Source: Chloracidobacterium sp. (GTDB lineage Bacteria > Acidobacteriota > Blastocatellia > Chloracidobacteriales > Chloracidobacteriaceae). Taken from it: a DNA stretch of 64,000 bases. A program made the position numbers and the translations under genes. Position 1 is the first letter of the stretch; every line of letters starts with the position of its first letter. Of the stretch, positions 18,181-29,245 are shown in pieces. The stretch is taken from NCBI GenBank assembly GCA_025057975.1, contig JANWUV010000002.1, positions 124,001-188,000 on the forward strand, given 5' to 3'. A model generated the notes under the pieces. It was given only the letters and a program-made list of their open reading frames with translations, was not told where the DNA came from and searched no databases.

Positions 18181-19671
18181 TTATCTGCGTTTTTTCTTCT
18201 TTTTTGGCGGAGTATGCTGCTTACTGCGTTTGCCGCCACTCAACCCACCACCGGGCGCAAAACCACCGCGCAAGGCGGCTGGACGCAAACCGCCGAGAGC
18301 TCCACCGCCACCTAACCCACCGCCAAAAAGCCCACCCAAGCCGCCAAACAGCCCGCCGCGTGTCATTTCCTGCATCATGCGGCGCATCATCGCAAACTCT
18401 TTGAGTAGCTCTTCAACTTTACTGACGGTCGTGCCGCTGCCTTTGGCGACTCGCCGACGGCGTGATTTGCTGTTCGCCAGCAGCGTGTAGTCCTCCCGTT
18501 CCTGTTTCGTCATCGAGTTGATGATAGCCTCGGTTTCCTTGAGCTTCTGCTGCATCATTTGGGCTTGCTGTGGCGTCAGACGCAGATTGAGACCGCCGAG
18601 CAAGCCGTCCGGCAACATTCCCAGCAACTTATCGAGTGAACCGAGTTTACTCACTTGCCGCAGTTGCGCACGGTAGTCTTCCAAGGTGAAGCGATTTTCC
18701 AACATGCGCTGCTGTAGGCGTAGCGCCTCCGCTTCGTCTACCTGCCGCTGCACCTGCTCAATCAGCGACAACACATCGCCCATACCGAGGATGCGCCGAG
18801 CGATGCGGTCAGGATAAAACGGCTCTAAGGCGTCATACTTTTCGCCGACGCCGACAAACTTCACCGGGCAGCCAATGACGCTGCGGATGGAAAGCGCCGC
18901 CCCGCCGCGTGTATCGCCATCCATCTTCGACAGCACGACGCCGGTCAGCCCGATGCGCTGGTGAAACTCAGTCGCGCTCCGTACGGCGTCCTGCCCAATC
19001 ATGGCGTCGGCGACAAACAGCGTCTCAACAGGGTTGAGTTCAGCCTTGAGCTGCGCCAACTCAGTCATCAGTTCGTCGTCAATGTGCAGCCGGCCTGCTG
19101 TATCCACCAGCAACGTATCAAAGCCGCGCAACTGAGCGTCGCGGTAGGCGGCGCGCGCCAGCGCCAGCGGGTCGTTTGTCGTCGCATCCTCATATACCGG
19201 GACGCCAATCGCCTGACCGATCACAGCGAGTTGTTCGCGCGCCGCCGGACGGTACACGTCCACCGAGACCAACAGCGGATGACGCTTGCGCTGCTGCGCC
19301 AGAAAACGGGCGATCTTACCAGTCGAGGTCGTTTTGCCTGACCCTTGCAAACCGACCATGAGAATGACATTGGGGTTCTGGGCGGTGAAGGCAAGGTCCG
19401 CCGCATCGCCGCCCAGCAGGGCGACCATTTCATCAAAAACGATCTTGAGCACTTGCTGTTCGGGTGAGAGCGCCAGCCAGACTTCCTGCCCAATAGCCTT
19501 TTCCTTGACGCGCTCTACGAACTGCTTGACGACGCCATAGTTGACATCGGCTTCCAGGAGGGCGATACGAATGTCGCTCATCGCGGCATTGATGTGCGCT
19601 TCCGTGAGTTTGCTCTCGCCGCGCAGCGTCTTGAGCGTTTTTTTCAGTTTTTCCGAAAGCGCCTCAAACAT
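18181..19671 (-). CDS. ffh: Signal recognition particle protein Ffh
   Basis: A 496-residue SRP54-type GTPase that targets nascent membrane proteins to FtsY. The N domain is followed by the G domain with GLQGSGKTTSTGKIA, DVYRPAAREQL, DTAGRLHID and SKMDGDTRGGAAL, then the methionine-rich M domain (MLPDGLLGG, QMMQQKLKE, RRRRVAKGSGTTVSKVEELLKEF). ATG 19671 is preceded by AGGAGG eight bases upstream, which rules out the longer frame. The C-terminal 60 residues are very glycine-rich and end in a lysine/arginine cluster, longer than usual. Confidence 0.97.
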   Translation of the reverse strand: MFEALSEKLKKTLKTLRGESKLTEAHINAAMSDIRIALLEADVNYGVVKQFVERVKEKAIGQEVWLALSPEQQVLKIVFDEMVALLGGDAADLAFTAQNPNVILMVGLQGSGKTTSTGKIARFLAQQRKRHPLLVSVDVYRPAAREQLAVIGQAIGVPVYEDATTNDPLALARAAYRDAQLRGFDTLLVDTAGRLHIDDELMTELAQLKAELNPVETLFVADAMIGQDAVRSATEFHQRIGLTGVVLSKMDGDTRGGAALSIRSVIGCPVKFVGVGEKYDALEPFYPDRIARRILGMGDVLSLIEQVQRQVDEAEALRLQQRMLENRFTLEDYRAQLRQVSKLGSLDKLLGMLPDGLLGGLNLRLTPQQAQMMQQKLKETEAIINSMTKQEREDYTLLANSKSRRRRVAKGSGTTVSKVEELLKEFAMMRRMMQEMTRGGLFGGLGGLFGGGLGGGGALGGLRPAALRGGFAPGGGLSGGKRSKQHTPPKKKKKRR

Positions 19672-21442
<1,771 letters not shown>

Positions 21443-21466
21443 CCGCCGGTCACGTCCCGCGCCTAG

Positions 21467-21488
21467 CCGGCGCATCCGTTTGCGCCGG
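21467..21488 (+). terminator. Hairpin downstream of guaB
   Basis: A perfect 8-base-pair inverted repeat, CCGGCGCA and TGCGCCGG with a six-base loop, begins 25 bases after the guaB stop and lies between convergent guaB and ndk. No T-run follows, so it may be a Rho-assisted or bidirectional stop, or an mRNA-protecting stem. Confidence 0.4.
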
Positions 21489-21586
21489 ATTGACGACGGT
21501 TCGTAGGGCGGGCGTAAGTGGTTGCTGTCGTCGGCGCACACGCCGCCGCCAAGCTGCTTCGACAGCGCTTCCTCCTCGGTCGCGCG

Positions 21587-22006
21587 CTACAGCAGTTCAC
21601 TTGCTGCAAAGAAGAACGCAATCTCTGAGACGGCGTTTTCTGGGGAGTCCGAACCATGAACGGCGTTTTCGCCGACATCCGTTCCGAAATCGCCTCGAAT
21701 CGTCCCCTTGGGCGCGTCCTTCGCATTGGTCGGCCCCATCAAGTCGCGCCAAGCGCGCACCGCGTCTTCCTTTTCCAACGCCATAACGACAACGGGACCG
21801 GAGCACATAAAATCCACCAACTCGCCAAAGAATGGACGCTCCCGGTGAACTGCGTAAAAGCTTTCAGCCTGCGGACGGGTTAGGCGCATCATCCGCAGGC
21901 CGCGCAACCGAAAGCCGGCGTCGGTAATGCGTTGGATGATGTTGCCAATGTTGCCGGCGCGGACAGCGTCCGGCTTGATGATGGCTAGAGTCATTTCAAG
22001 TGACAT
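21587..22006 (-). CDS. ndk: Nucleoside diphosphate kinase
   Basis: A 139-residue NDK that balances nucleoside triphosphate pools. Conserved: LAIIKPDAVRAGNIG, HRERPFFGELVDFMCSGPVVVMALE, MGPTNAKDAPKGTIRGDFG, and the phosphohistidine in NAVHGSDSPENA. The start is placed at ATG 22006; ATG 21994 and ATG 22024 are also in frame, and none has a strong ribosome site. Downstream of sucD on the same strand, after about 106 bases. Confidence 0.95.
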   Translation of the reverse strand: MSLEMTLAIIKPDAVRAGNIGNIIQRITDAGFRLRGLRMMRLTRPQAESFYAVHRERPFFGELVDFMCSGPVVVMALEKEDAVRAWRDLMGPTNAKDAPKGTIRGDFGTDVGENAVHGSDSPENAVSEIAFFFAASELL

Positions 22007-22112
22007 CGTCTGAGTTAACTCCATAAAGGCAAGAATGAAACGGGTTCGCAGGCCGGCGACGCCCATCCCTAGGCGCTGGAACAAGCAACCTGCCGAATGA
22101 TGCTGGAGGTTG

Positions 22113-22991
22113 TTACGCCATCCGCCCAATAACCTCGGCGACCTTTGCGCCAATCTCCGCCGGACTCTCAACTACGTGCATCCCGGCTGCGCGCATCGCC
22201 TCCATCTTTTCCGCCGCCGTACCTTTGCCGCCAGCGATAATGGCGCCGGCATGGCCCATCCGACGGCCGGGAGGAGCGGTACGTCCCGCGACAAATCCAA
22301 TCACCGGCTTAGTCATTGACTGCTTGACGAACGCGGCGGCCATTTCCTCATCCGTTCCACCAATTTCGCCGATCATAACCACGGCGTCCGTGTCAGGATC
22401 ATCCTGAAACAGGCGCAGGACATCCACGAACCGCAGGCCGATGATCGGGTCGCCGCCGATGCCGACACAGGTGGATTGCCCAAGGCCAAGTTGTGTGAGC
22501 TGAAAAACCGCCTCATACGTCAGCGTCCCGCTGCGGGAAACGACGCCAATTCGTCCGGGACGGTGAATATGCGCGGGCATAATACCAACTTTACACTCGC
22601 CGGGCGTGATGACGCCCGGACAGTTCGGCCCAATCAGCCGAACGCCCCGCTTTTTGACGAAATCAAAAGCCCGCATCATGTCCACCGTCGGGATGCCCTC
22701 TGTGATGCAAACAATCAACGGCACGCCTGCTTCAGCAGCCTCCATGATCGCGTCCGCACCAAAGGCGGGCGGGACGTAAATGACGCTTGCGTTGGCCCCG
22801 GTGGCAGCGACGGCCTGCGCAACGGTGTCAAACACTGGAACGCCCTCGTGCGTCGTACCCCCCTTGTTGGGGGTCACGCCCGCCACAATCTTCGTGCCGT
22901 ATTCCTTCATTTGTCGGGCGTGAAACGTGCCTTCGCGTCCGGTGATGCCCTGCACCACAAGACGAGTTTCTTTGTTGACTAAGATACTCAT
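22113..22991 (-). CDS. sucD: Succinyl-CoA synthetase alpha subunit
   Basis: A 292-residue alpha subunit of the citric-acid-cycle ligase. [21 protein letters not shown] fixes ATG 22991. The CoA-binding Rossmann domain follows with [27 protein letters not shown] and SRSGTLTYE, and the phosphorylated histidine is in [11 protein letters not shown] near 247. The beta subunit gene sucC is not beside it in this window. Confidence 0.96.
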   Translation of the reverse strand: MSILVNKETRLVVQGITGREGTFHARQMKEYGTKIVAGVTPNKGGTTHEGVPVFDTVAQAVAATGANASVIYVPPAFGADAIMEAAEAGVPLIVCITEGIPTVDMMRAFDFVKKRGVRLIGPNCPGVITPGECKVGIMPAHIHRPGRIGVVSRSGTLTYEAVFQLTQLGLGQSTCVGIGGDPIIGLRFVDVLRLFQDDPDTDAVVMIGEIGGTDEEMAAAFVKQSMTKPVIGFVAGRTAPPGRRMGHAGAIIAGGKGTAAEKMEAMRAAGMHVVESPAEIGAKVAEVIGRMA

Positions 22992-23053
22992 AAGCGCGGA
23001 TGTCAGCCTTCCGCCGCGCCGACCGTTGACGTGCGCGGCGGAGCGAGAAAGAC

Positions 23054-24184
23054 TCAAAACTTGAGTCGGATGTACTTGAACGGCGAGAGCCGTACGTCAT
23101 AAATGGTCTTCGTTAGTTCCGCCGTGAATTCAGCCAGTTCGCGCCGGAGGCGTCCGTCGTGAAGCCATTTCCCGGCAGTGCCTTCGGCGCGCTCCAATCG
23201 TCCACGGACAGCCGCTGCGCCATCACGCGTCGCCTGCAACTTTCGGCGGAAGGCGGCGTCCTTTGCCGCCCGTCCTAGGGCGCTTTGCTCGGACGCCCGC
23301 CGCAGTGCGTCAAAGCGCTCCGCCAGACGGTTATAACGTGCTTGAAGCCGCGTCGCCTGCTCACGCCACTTCGGGTCGGTTAGCAACTTCCCTGTCGCAC
23401 CGCGCCCAGCTTCCAGATTGACGCGCAGTTGGGCGGCGGCGGTCTGAAGCGCGGCCACGCGCGGGCGCAAGCGGCGTCGCGCCGATGCAGCGAAACCCGA
23501 CCCCGTGCGAAGCGATTGTTCAAGTGCTCCTAGCTCGGCCTGCAAGGCGGTAAGCTGGTCGGCTAGTTCACGGCGTTTGAGTGCTGCACCCAGCGTGCCT
23601 TCACCGCGTTCAAGCCGAGTCTGAACCCCCACAAGCCGCTCCCGCATCGCCAGTAGATTGGCGTTGACTTCGGCACTGCGCAGGGCAATGGTACGCGAAT
23701 CGCCTTCGATTCGTCCGGCAATGAAATCGCCCTCCGCAACGGGCGGCGCGGCAGCGCTGCCCGGCAGGATGTCCACAATCCGGTCAGCCAATGTCCCTTC
23801 GCGCTTGAGGACGGCGACGGCGTCCCGGTGGATGAGCTGCGTTACGCTGAAGCCCGTCAGCCGCCGGTCAATACCGAGCGCCACCTGAACCTGCGGAGTG
23901 TCATTTTCAACACGCCCGCGAGCATCCAACAACGTGAGCCGCTGCACCGCGCCGACTTTGACGCCGGAGAGCCGTACTTCCGCGCCGGGACGCAATCCGT
24001 CCACGTCGTGAAACACCACGTAGAGCGTGAAGCGGTGGCGCGCTTGGTACGACTGCCACCCCAGCGCCGCCGCCACGATTGCGAGCGCCAGCGTCACCAG
24101 CCAGAACGTGCGTCGCTTGGCCGGCTCGTATCGTTCGGCGCTGCGGGTCGGCGCGATTTCTCCAACGGGCGGGCGGGAAGCCAT
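23054..24184 (-). CDS. MlaD/MCE family lipid-transport protein
   Basis: A 376-residue membrane-anchored periplasmic protein. One membrane helix lies near residues 27-44. The MCE domain follows ([29 protein letters not shown]), ending around residue 155. The rest is helical and Arg-, Ala- and Leu-rich with coiled-coil character. MlaD-type proteins form hexameric rings that shuttle phospholipids between membranes with an ABC permease and ATPase. Those partner genes are not present here, so this is an orphan or part of a scattered system. It ends 62 bases before the sucD start on the same strand. Confidence 0.8.
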   Translation of the reverse strand: MASRPPVGEIAPTRSAERYEPAKRRTFWLVTLALAIVAAALGWQSYQARHRFTLYVVFHDVDGLRPGAEVRLSGVKVGAVQRLTLLDARGRVENDTPQVQVALGIDRRLTGFSVTQLIHRDAVAVLKREGTLADRIVDILPGSAAAPPVAEGDFIAGRIEGDSRTIALRSAEVNANLLAMRERLVGVQTRLERGEGTLGAALKRRELADQLTALQAELGALEQSLRTGSGFAASARRRLRPRVAALQTAAAQLRVNLEAGRGATGKLLTDPKWREQATRLQARYNRLAERFDALRRASEQSALGRAAKDAAFRRKLQATRDGAAAVRGRLERAEGTAGKWLHDGRLRRELAEFTAELTKTIYDVRLSPFKYIRLKF

Positions 24185-24401
24185 GCGACGGGCACCAGGC
24201 TGGGGTCAACCGTACGGCCGCAGAGCATAGTGCGCCGGACGACTGTGAGGCAACCGCCGACCTCATACAAAACTTTTCTGGAACACGCTTCCCCAAAGGC
24301 GGTATAGCTGCGTGCGATTGAAATTAAACCGGCGCGTAAACCGGTGCGCGGCGGAACCCGCCCCCAGCCCGCCGCACGTACGCGCGTTTCTCCAGACTCC
24401 A

Positions 24402-27400
24402 ATGACACGTATGCTTCGCTGTTTCCATTGCCTACTGCTTGGCCTGCTGCTTGCGGCGGTGATGACCGTTTTGAGCCAAGCGCAGGAAACCACCCGCCCG
24501 TTGCTCGCACGCACGCCGACCGCCAACCGTACGCACATCGTCTTTGCCTTCGCCGGCGACCTGTGGCGCGTCCCACGAAGCGGCGGTGAGGCCGTTCAAC
24601 TCACCAACCATCCCGGTGTTGAGGCGGACCCTATCTTTTCACCTGACGGAAGACTGATTGCCTTCACGGGGCAGTATGACGGCAATACGGATGTTTATGT
24701 CGTACCAGCAACGGGCGGCATCCCGCAGCGCCTGACCTATCATCCCGACGTAGATCGTGTCGTCGGTTGGACGCCGGACGGCAGGCGCGTCTTGTTTGCA
24801 AGCGCCCGGTTGAGCGAGTCGGGACGGACGCAACGCCTGTTCACCGTGGATAAAAACGGCGGCCCGGCCGAGCCGCTGCCGTTGCCAATGGCCACGTACG
24901 GCAGTTTCTCGCCGGATGGGTCCAAACTGGTCTATGAACCCCTCCCGCGCGCCTTCGCAGCGTGGAAACGCTATCGCGGCGGGCGGGCGTCGTACCTGTG
25001 GGTGGCCGAACTGGCCGATTCAAGTGTGACGAAAATTCCGCGCACCGACGCCAACGACTTCAATCCGATGTGGATCGGGAAGACAATCTACTTCCTCTCC
25101 GACCGCAACGGCCCTGTGACGCTTTTCGCCTATGATCCGACGACCAAAAAAGTAACGCAGGTGCTCAAACATGACGGCTTGGACATCAAATCCGCTTCGG
25201 CGGCGGTCGGCGGCGACGAGGCGATTGTGTACGAGCAGTTTGGCGGCCTGCATGTGTTCGATGTGAAAACCGGCAAACATGCGCCGGTCAACATCACGCT
25301 CAACGGCGACATCAGCAGTATCCGCCCACGCTTCGAAAAGGTTGGAACGCGGATAACGGACGCCGCCGTATCGCCGACCGGCATGCGCGTCGCGTTTGAA
25401 GCGCGCGGTGAGATTCTGACCGTCCCCGCGGAGAAGGGCACGATTCGCAATCTGACGGCGACGCCGGGCGCGGCGGAACGCAATCCGGCTTGGTCACCAG
25501 ACGGTCAATGGGTCGCCTATTTTTCCGATGTTTCGGGAGAGTATGAACTGCACCTGCGGGAGCAGACCGGCGTCGGCGAACTCAAGACAATCAAGCTGGA
25601 GCCGTCGTTTTACTACTCGCCCACGTGGTCGCCAGACAGCAAGAAAATTGCCTTCACCGACAAGCGGCTCAACTTTTGGCTGGCCGATGTAGAAACCGGA
25701 ACGGTCGTCAAGTTTGATACGGCGCAGCGCACCGGCGGCGCAGGCTTCCGGCTGCGCGCGCCGGCGTGGTCGCCCGACAGCCAGTGGCTCGCCTATACGA
25801 AGCCGATGCGTTCGGCCTACAGCGCGGCCTTTGTTTACAGCCTCGAAAGTAAGCAGGTCACACAGATCACTGACGCCGCCAGCGACATCACCGGCGCGGT
25901 CTTTGACCGCAACGGCAAGTACCTATACCTGCTTTCCAGTACGAATATTGGCCCGGCGCTCAACGGCTTTGACATGTCGAGCTACGCGCACCGCAACGAC
26001 ACCGTTCGGTCGGTACACGCCGCTGTGCTGCGCAAAACCGACCCATCGCCCGCCGCCCCGGAAAGCGATGACGAAAAGGTGGGCGAAGAGAAAAAAAGCG
26101 GTGACGGCACGGCGGCCGGCGGCGGGACGGGACGACCGGGCGACAAGCCCAAGGAAACGCCGAAGGTCGTTATTGACTTCGATGGGCTAAGCCAACGCAT
26201 CGTCGCCCTGCCGATTCCAGCGCGCGCTTTTGTCGGCTTTGACGTAGGGAAGTCGAATACGTTGTACCTGTACGAGTCTAGCGGCGGCGGACCCGGTGGT
26301 GGGCCAAGCACAGCGGGACTCATCGTGCACAAGTTCGACGTGGAGAAGCGGAAGCTTGAAAAAATTCTGGAAGGCGTTGCCCGCTTCCAGCCGACGGCGA
26401 ACGGTGAGAAGTGTCTCTACCAGCAGGGACAAAACTGGTTCATCGCCTCCCTGAGCGCCCCCATCAAACCGGGTGAGGGCAAGCTGCGGACGGAGGAAAT
26501 GGAAGTCAAGGTCGAGCCGCGCTTGGAGTGGGCGCAGATGTACCGCGAAGTGTGGCGGCTGGAGCGCGACTTCTTCTACGACCCGACGTACCACGGCTTG
26601 GATTTGCAGGCGACGGCGCGGAAATACGAGCCGTATCTCAAGGCCGTTATGCACCGGGCGGATTTGAACTATCTCTTTGAGGAAATGCTTGGCGAACTGA
26701 GCGTCGGGCATCTCTACGTACGCGGCGGCGACTTGCCGGAAATCAGACGTGTATCGGGCGGGCTGCTCGGCGCGGATTACACGGTTGAGAACGGCCGCTA
26801 CCGCATCGCCAAGATTTACGAAGGCGAGAACTGGAACCCGCAGCTTCGTGCGCCGCTGACGCAGCCGGGCGTCAACGTCAACGTCGGAGATTACATTCTG
26901 GCCGTCAACGGCGAAGAAGTGACGGCGGCCGAGGACATTCATCGGTATTTTGAAGGGACGGCCGACAAGCAAATCGTCTTGAAGGTCAGCCCGACGCCGG
27001 ACGGTTCCAACGCCCGGACAGTCACGGTCGTGCCGACGGCGAGTGAGTCAAGTCTCCGCAATTTGGCGTGGATTGAAGGCAACCGGCGGCGCGTCGCCGA
27101 ACTGAGCGGCGGGCGGCTGGCCTACCTCTGGCTGCCGGATACGGCGGCGGGCGGCTACACGAACTTCAACCGTTACTTCTTCTCGCAACTCGACAAGGAA
27201 GGGGCGGTTGTGGACGAGCGGTTCAACGGCGGCGGACAGGCGGCCGACTACATCATTGACTACCTGCGCAAGCCGCTGCTGAGTTACTGGGCGGTACGCG
27301 ACGGTGAGGATTTCCGCACGCCGTTTGGGACGCTGCCAGGGCCGAAAGTTATGATTATCAACGAGTACGCCGGTTCGGGCGGCGATTTGATGCCGTGGAT

Positions 27401-27725
27401 GTTCCGGCGACTTGGCATCGGGCCACTGGTTGGCAAGCGGACATGGGGCGGGTTGGTCGGCATCGGTGGCTATCCGGCGTTGATGGACGGCGGGACGGTT
27501 ACGGCCCCGCACTTTGCGTTCTATTCGCCGGAAGGCAAGTGGGAGATTGAAAATCACGGCGTTGCGCCGGACATCGAAGTTGAGCTTGACCCGCAGGCGT
27601 GGCGCAACGGGCGCGACACCCAGCTTGAACGGGCGGTGGCGGTCGCTATGGAAACCCTGACGAAGAATCCGCCGCCCGCGAAGCCGAAGCGTCCAGCGTA
27701 TCCAAACTACCACCCTCGGAAGTAG
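24402..27725 (+). CDS. Secreted tricorn-type protease with beta-propeller, PDZ and S41 domains
   Basis: A 1107-residue exported protein. The start at ATG 24402 gives a signal peptide of about 27 residues ending in SQAQ; an ATG three codons on is possible. Two beta-propellers follow, shown by repeats of the PD40/WD type (FSPDGRLIAFTG, WSPDGQWVAYFSD, WSPDSKKIAF, WSPDSQWLAYT). A low-complexity linker near residues 553-590 is rich in Glu, Lys, Gly and Pro. The C-terminal half has a tricorn core domain, a PDZ domain (VNVGDYILAVNGEEVT) and an S41-like protease domain with NEYAGSGGDLMPW, KRTWGGLVGIGGYP and ENHGVAPDIEVE. Tricorn protease in archaea degrades peptides from the proteasome. Here the export signal suggests periplasmic or outside peptide breakdown. 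Confidence 0.92.
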   Translation: MTRMLRCFHCLLLGLLLAAVMTVLSQAQETTRPLLARTPTANRTHIVFAFAGDLWRVPRSGGEAVQLTNHPGVEADPIFSPDGRLIAFTGQYDGNTDVYVVPATGGIPQRLTYHPDVDRVVGWTPDGRRVLFASARLSESGRTQRLFTVDKNGGPAEPLPLPMATYGSFSPDGSKLVYEPLPRAFAAWKRYRGGRASYLWVAELADSSVTKIPRTDANDFNPMWIGKTIYFLSDRNGPVTLFAYDPTTKKVTQVLKHDGLDIKSASAAVGGDEAIVYEQFGGLHVFDVKTGKHAPVNITLNGDISSIRPRFEKVGTRITDAAVSPTGMRVAFEARGEILTVPAEKGTIRNLTATPGAAERNPAWSPDGQWVAYFSDVSGEYELHLREQTGVGELKTIKLEPSFYYSPTWSPDSKKIAFTDKRLNFWLADVETGTVVKFDTAQRTGGAGFRLRAPAWSPDSQWLAYTKPMRSAYSAAFVYSLESKQVTQITDAASDITGAVFDRNGKYLYLLSSTNIGPALNGFDMSSYAHRNDTVRSVHAAVLRKTDPSPAAPESDDEKVGEEKKSGDGTAAGGGTGRPGDKPKETPKVVIDFDGLSQRIVALPIPARAFVGFDVGKSNTLYLYESSGGGPGGGPSTAGLIVHKFDVEKRKLEKILEGVARFQPTANGEKCLYQQGQNWFIASLSAPIKPGEGKLRTEEMEVKVEPRLEWAQMYREVWRLERDFFYDPTYHGLDLQATARKYEPYLKAVMHRADLNYLFEEMLGELSVGHLYVRGGDLPEIRRVSGGLLGADYTVENGRYRIAKIYEGENWNPQLRAPLTQPGVNVNVGDYILAVNGEEVTAAEDIHRYFEGTADKQIVLKVSPTPDGSNARTVTVVPTASESSLRNLAWIEGNRRRVAELSGGRLAYLWLPDTAAGGYTNFNRYFFSQLDKEGAVVDERFNGGGQAADYIIDYLRKPLLSYWAVRDGEDFRTPFGTLPGPKVMIINEYAGSGGDLMPWMFRRLGIGPLVGKRTWGGLVGIGGYPALMDGGTVTAPHFAFYSPEGKWEIENHGVAPDIEVELDPQAWRNGRDTQLERAVAVAMETLTKNPPPAKPKRPAYPNYHPRK

Positions 27726-27729
27726 TCGT

Positions 27730-27756
27730 GGAGTACGGGCATCTTGCCCGTACTCC
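27730..27756 (+). terminator. Perfect 12-bp hairpin just after the tricorn-like gene
   Basis: GGAGTACGGGCA and TGCCCGTACTCC are exact inverted repeats with a three-base loop, beginning five bases after the stop codon. There is no T-run. The right arm is also the first copy of a direct repeat family that continues to 27807. Confidence 0.5.
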
Positions 27757-27807
27757 AAAACTTGCCCGTACTCCGAGCTTGTCCCTACTCCAACTTGCTC
27801 GTACTCC
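27743..27807 (+). repeat. Four direct copies of a 14-base unit
   Basis: The unit CTTGCCCGTACTCC occurs at 27743 and 27761 exactly. Variants with one or two changes occur at 27778 (CTTGTCCCTACTCC) and 27794 (CTTGCTCGTACTCC). Start-to-start spacings fall from 18 to 17 to 16. This could be decay of a tandem array or of a mobile palindromic repeat. Confidence 0.7.
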
Positions 27808-27840
27808 AAGGCTCTTCCGCCTGTCGGTCAGTGGATGGCA

Positions 27841-27859
27841 AGCAGGCGCGGACGCCTGC
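27841..27859 (+). repeat. Small palindrome GCAGGCG-N4-CGCCTGC
   Basis: A 7-base-pair inverted repeat separated by four bases lies 34 bases after the direct-repeat cluster and just before the end of ugd. It is a second short palindrome in the same 144-base gap and might serve as a terminator for either convergent gene. Confidence 0.4.
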
Positions 27860-27869
27860 GCTCCAATGG

Positions 27870-29174
27870 CTACTTGCGTCCGACGCCAAGGTAACGAAAT
27901 CCGGCGCGCCGGGCTTGCGCCGGATCGCAAACGTTGCGCAGGTCGGCGATGGCCGGCGTCCGCATCACGGCATGAAGCCGTTCCAAATCCAGCTTGCGGT
28001 AGAGATTCCACTCAGTGGCGATGATGAGTAGGTCGCAGCCGGCGGCCGTCTCATAGGGGTCTTCACAAAACGTCACATCCGGCAGCAGCGCTTGGGCTTC
28101 GGGGATGGCGACGGGATCGCTTGCTCGGAGCGTCACTCCCAACGCCCGTACGCCCTTCGCAATCGCCAGCGCCGGCGATTCGCGCAGGTCGCTCGTTTCG
28201 GGCTTGAACGTCAATCCCAGTAGCCCGGCGACCTTTTCGTGGTACGGCTCGCCCAGCAGCGTTTTGATTTTGTGCAGCATGGCGTCGTGCATGCCAGCGT
28301 TGACGGCAATGCCGGCTTCGACAATCCGCAGCACATGGCCGTGGCTGCGCGCCAGATGCGCCAGCGCCTGTGTGTCCTTGGGAAAACATGAACCGCCGTA
28401 GCCTGGCCCCGGCGACAAAAACTTGTTGCCAATGCGACTGTCTAGGCCCATCCCATGCGCGACATCCACGACATCGCAGCCCAGCCGATCGCACAACAAC
28501 GCCATGTCGTTGATGAAGGAAATCTTGACGGCCAGAAAGGCGTTCGAGGCGTACTTGATGAGTTCCGCAGTCTCGACTGTCGTGGCGACGAGCGGGACGC
28601 CCGTTTGCAGCAGTGGTGCATAAAGGTCGCGTAAAATTGCGTTCGCCTGCGGGTCTTCACAGCCGATGATGATGCGCTCCGGGTGCATAAAATCGTTGAT
28701 GGCGTCGCCTTCGCGCAGGAATTCGGGATTTGACGCCACGCTGAAACTCGCTCCGGCCGGACACCGTTCCTCCATTACGCGCCGAATGGCCTGGCCTGTC
28801 CCAGTTGGGACGGTGCTTTTCGTGACGATAACCTTATAGCCGTCCAGCGCCTCGGCGATCTGCGCGGCGACGGCCTCAACCTGCGATAAGTCGGGGCTGC
28901 CGTCAGGGTTAGGCGGTGTCCCAACGGCAATAAACACCACCAGCGCCCCCTGAACGGCGGCTTTCAGGTCGGTTGTGAAGTGAATCCGGCCGGCGCGGCG
29001 GTTTTTCGCAATCAGCACGTCAAGACCCGGCTCGTAAATCGGGACGCGCCCCTCTTTCAACATGGCGATTTTGGCGACGTCTTTGTCCACGCAGGTGACG
29101 TGGACGCCGAATTCCGCAAAGCAGGCCCCAGTGACGAGACCCACGTAACCTGTACCCACGATAGCGATGTGCAT
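27870..29174 (-). CDS. ugd: UDP-glucose 6-dehydrogenase family protein
   Basis: A 434-residue nucleotide-sugar dehydrogenase. The N-terminal NAD site is MHIAIVGTGYVGLVTGACFAEFG. The central dimerisation region has LIKYASNAFLAVKISFINDMA, the catalytic cysteine is in GPGYGGSCFPKDTQALAH near 261, and the C-terminal UDP-binding domain contains GLTFKPETSDLRESPAL. It makes UDP-glucuronate for envelope glycans; a related UDP-sugar substrate is possible. It lies 71 bases after kdsD on the same strand. Confidence 0.93.
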   Translation of the reverse strand: MHIAIVGTGYVGLVTGACFAEFGVHVTCVDKDVAKIAMLKEGRVPIYEPGLDVLIAKNRRAGRIHFTTDLKAAVQGALVVFIAVGTPPNPDGSPDLSQVEAVAAQIAEALDGYKVIVTKSTVPTGTGQAIRRVMEERCPAGASFSVASNPEFLREGDAINDFMHPERIIIGCEDPQANAILRDLYAPLLQTGVPLVATTVETAELIKYASNAFLAVKISFINDMALLCDRLGCDVVDVAHGMGLDSRIGNKFLSPGPGYGGSCFPKDTQALAHLARSHGHVLRIVEAGIAVNAGMHDAMLHKIKTLLGEPYHEKVAGLLGLTFKPETSDLRESPALAIAKGVRALGVTLRASDPVAIPEAQALLPDVTFCEDPYETAAGCDLLIIATEWNLYRKLDLERLHAVMRTPAIADLRNVCDPAQARRAGFRYLGVGRK

Positions 29175-29245
29175 GGCGATGTTTGCGTTCTAGCCGAGGT
29201 CGCGCGGTCTGCTTTTTGCGACTCTGGCAAAGCGCCGATAGGCTG

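Noticed and set aside
27743-27807. The four 14-base repeats as a small CRISPR-like array
   Set aside because: Spacers are only 2-4 bases long; it is a tandem or REP-like repeat, not an array.
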